Below, piece after piece: positions 24,536 through 25,541 of a DNA stretch of 25,541 nt. The notes under the pieces are model-generated. The model was not told the origin of the DNA. It worked only from the letters and a program-made list of their open reading frames with translations, and did not search any database. Origin of the DNA: an uncultured Bacteroidales bacterium (lineage in GTDB: Bacteria; Bacteroidota; Bacteroidia; Bacteroidales; UBA932); assembly GCA_934675095.1 (NCBI GenBank), contig CAKUPC010000028.1:1-25541 (forward strand). The letters are read 5' to 3'. Position 1 is the first letter of the stretch; the number at the start of each line of letters is the position of its first letter. The position numbers were made by a program, and so were the translations under genes.

Positions 24536-25541
24536 ATGAAGACAAGAAAACACTTATATCTTATTCTCGCATCAGTGTCGGGGCTTGCCCTGGCACTCGG
24601 ATGCGGCAAGGGCGAGGGAACGGTTCCGGACTGGCCGTGGACCGACCCGGAGACGCCGGAAACCCCGGTCACTCCGGAAAAACCGACGGAATCTGAATAT
24701 CCCGTGATTCCGGAGACTCCTCACGCGGCATTTGTCGATCCGACCACTGCCGGTTGGGAGAACATCACGGCGGACTATCCTGGACTTCGCTCCGACATCA
24801 GCGTCTATCGTTTCTCAGACAAATTCTTCACCCGCCCGGCAGTCGCCTACATCGCGGTTGCCGACGCTTCAAAGGCCGGATTCGGGGTCTGGAGCATCAA
24901 CGACCCTGAACTCAAGGGCTGCGACGAGGCTTTCAGGACACCGTCCAAGGTCTATGAGGCTTGCTCGGCATCAGTCATCGTGAACGGCGGGTTCTTCTAC
25001 TCTTCCGGAGGCAAGAACTACAGCGCGTCCGTCGCCGTCAGCGAGGGCACCCGCCTCGGCGTGAACATCAACTACGCATCCGAGGACTGGAAGACAATGT
25101 ACTATCCGACCCGCGCCGCGTTCATCGAGCACGCCGACGGCTCGTTCGAGTCCTGCTGGACCTACTACGCTTCTTCCGGAGCTCACTACACCTATCAGAC
25201 CCCGGCTCCGAACTCGTGGAAGAAGAAGCCCGGAAAGGTTCCTTCGGCAACCTATCCGGAGACTGCCGTGGAGTTTGAGGCGAAGAATGCCATCGGAGGC
25301 GGCCCGGTCCTGCTAAAGAACTCCAAGGTCATAGACAGCTATGTCGAGGAACTCTTCGACGGCGCTTCGGGCATCGGTCCGGATGTCTATGCTCCGAGAA
25401 CTGCCATAGGAGTCTCTGCTGACTCGAAGCTTGTTTTCTTCGTCTGCGAGGGGCGCGAGATGACCGATGGCGTGACCGGACTTACCACTGAAGAGGTCGC
25501 CAAGGTGCTTTACAGCCTCGGCTGCAGGGATGCCATCAATC
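24536..25541 (+). CDS. Phosphodiester glycosidase (NAGPA-domain) lipoprotein, partial
   Basis: 335 residues are visible, open to the right edge. The N-terminus is a lipoprotein signal with lipobox A-L-G-C (Cys23), then a Pro/Thr/Glu-rich surface spacer (residues 31-62, with PETPETPVTPEKP). From about residue 85 it matches the NAGPA domain, the family of the mammalian enzyme that removes GlcNAc from GlcNAc-1-phosphodiesters. Segments are SVIVNGGFFYSSGG (146-159), NAIGGGPVLL (251-260), APRTAIGVSADSKLVFFVCE and GLTTEEVAKVLYSLGCRDAI. The usual L-D-G-G-G-S motif would come next and is cut off. The ATG at 24536 gives the signal peptide; an in-frame ATG 12 bp upstream (MTDDMK) is less likely. Together with the GDPD-family lipoprotein encoded at 15485 it gives the locus two phosphodiester-cleaving activities. 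Confidence 0.9.
   Translation, partial: MKTRKHLYLILASVSGLALALGCGKGEGTVPDWPWTDPETPETPVTPEKPTESEYPVIPETPHAAFVDPTTAGWENITADYPGLRSDISVYRFSDKFFTRPAVAYIAVADASKAGFGVWSINDPELKGCDEAFRTPSKVYEACSASVIVNGGFFYSSGGKNYSASVAVSEGTRLGVNINYASEDWKTMYYPTRAAFIEHADGSFESCWTYYASSGAHYTYQTPAPNSWKKKPGKVPSATYPETAVEFEAKNAIGGGPVLLKNSKVIDSYVEELFDGASGIGPDVYAPRTAIGVSADSKLVFFVCEGREMTDGVTGLTTEEVAKVLYSLGCRDAIN

Overview
The window is chromosomal DNA from a member of the Bacteroidota, almost certainly the order Bacteroidales. The evidence is two SusC/SusD pairs, an ECF sigma/FecR pair, many lipoproteins, and several promoters with the Bacteroides-type -7 element TAnnTTTG. The GC content is visibly high for that order, which would suit Alistipes-like or uncultured relatives, but I cannot name a genus. 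Genes are tightly packed. The longest gap without a gene is about 207 bp (8550-8756), and I see no tRNA, rRNA, CRISPR array or insertion sequence.

Region A (8549 down to 1, minus strand) is a polysaccharide-utilisation locus (PUL). In order it encodes an ECF sigma factor, a FecR-type anti-sigma factor, a SusC-like transporter with an N-terminal STN signalling domain, a SusD-like lipoprotein, and a DUF1735 plus F5/8C (discoidin) glycan-binding lipoprotein cut by the left edge. This is the classic trans-envelope signalling layout: ligand binding by SusC is relayed through STN and FecR to the sigma factor. The signal peptide of SusC is separated from its mature part by a run of ten C (6642-6651) that puts them out of frame. 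This is either a phase-variable OFF state or a homopolymer sequencing error. No degrading enzyme is visible, so the enzymes presumably lie beyond position 1.

Region B (8757-13767, plus strand) is divergent from region A. It encodes a TonB-dependent receptor of the type that travels with a heavy-metal-associated (HMA) protein, then the HMA protein, then two tightly coupled genes for an NfnA/NfnB (SudB/SudA, GltA-like) NADPH-ferredoxin oxidoreductase. The GltA/NfnB protein carries an in-frame insert of about 35 residues. The DNA of that insert matches a short repeat found between the genes of region A, which suggests a dispersed repeat has become coding sequence.

Region C (13794-15302, minus) is a GH20 beta-N-acetylhexosaminidase lipoprotein. 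It is convergent with region B across a hairpin and divergent from region D.

Region D (15485 to the right edge, plus strand) encodes a glycerophosphodiester phosphodiesterase lipoprotein, a GHL10-like putative glycosidase lipoprotein with a G8 tract just after its lipobox, and a second SusC/SusD pair without STN. It continues with a DUF5018-like beta-rich lipoprotein and a NAGPA-type phosphodiester glycosidase cut by the right edge. Two phosphodiester-cleaving families flanking a SusCD pair, next to a hexosaminidase, suggest a PUL for a phosphodiester-linked, GlcNAc-containing glycan such as a teichoic acid or a glycerophosphorylated or phosphorylated glycan. That substrate is inferred, not shown.
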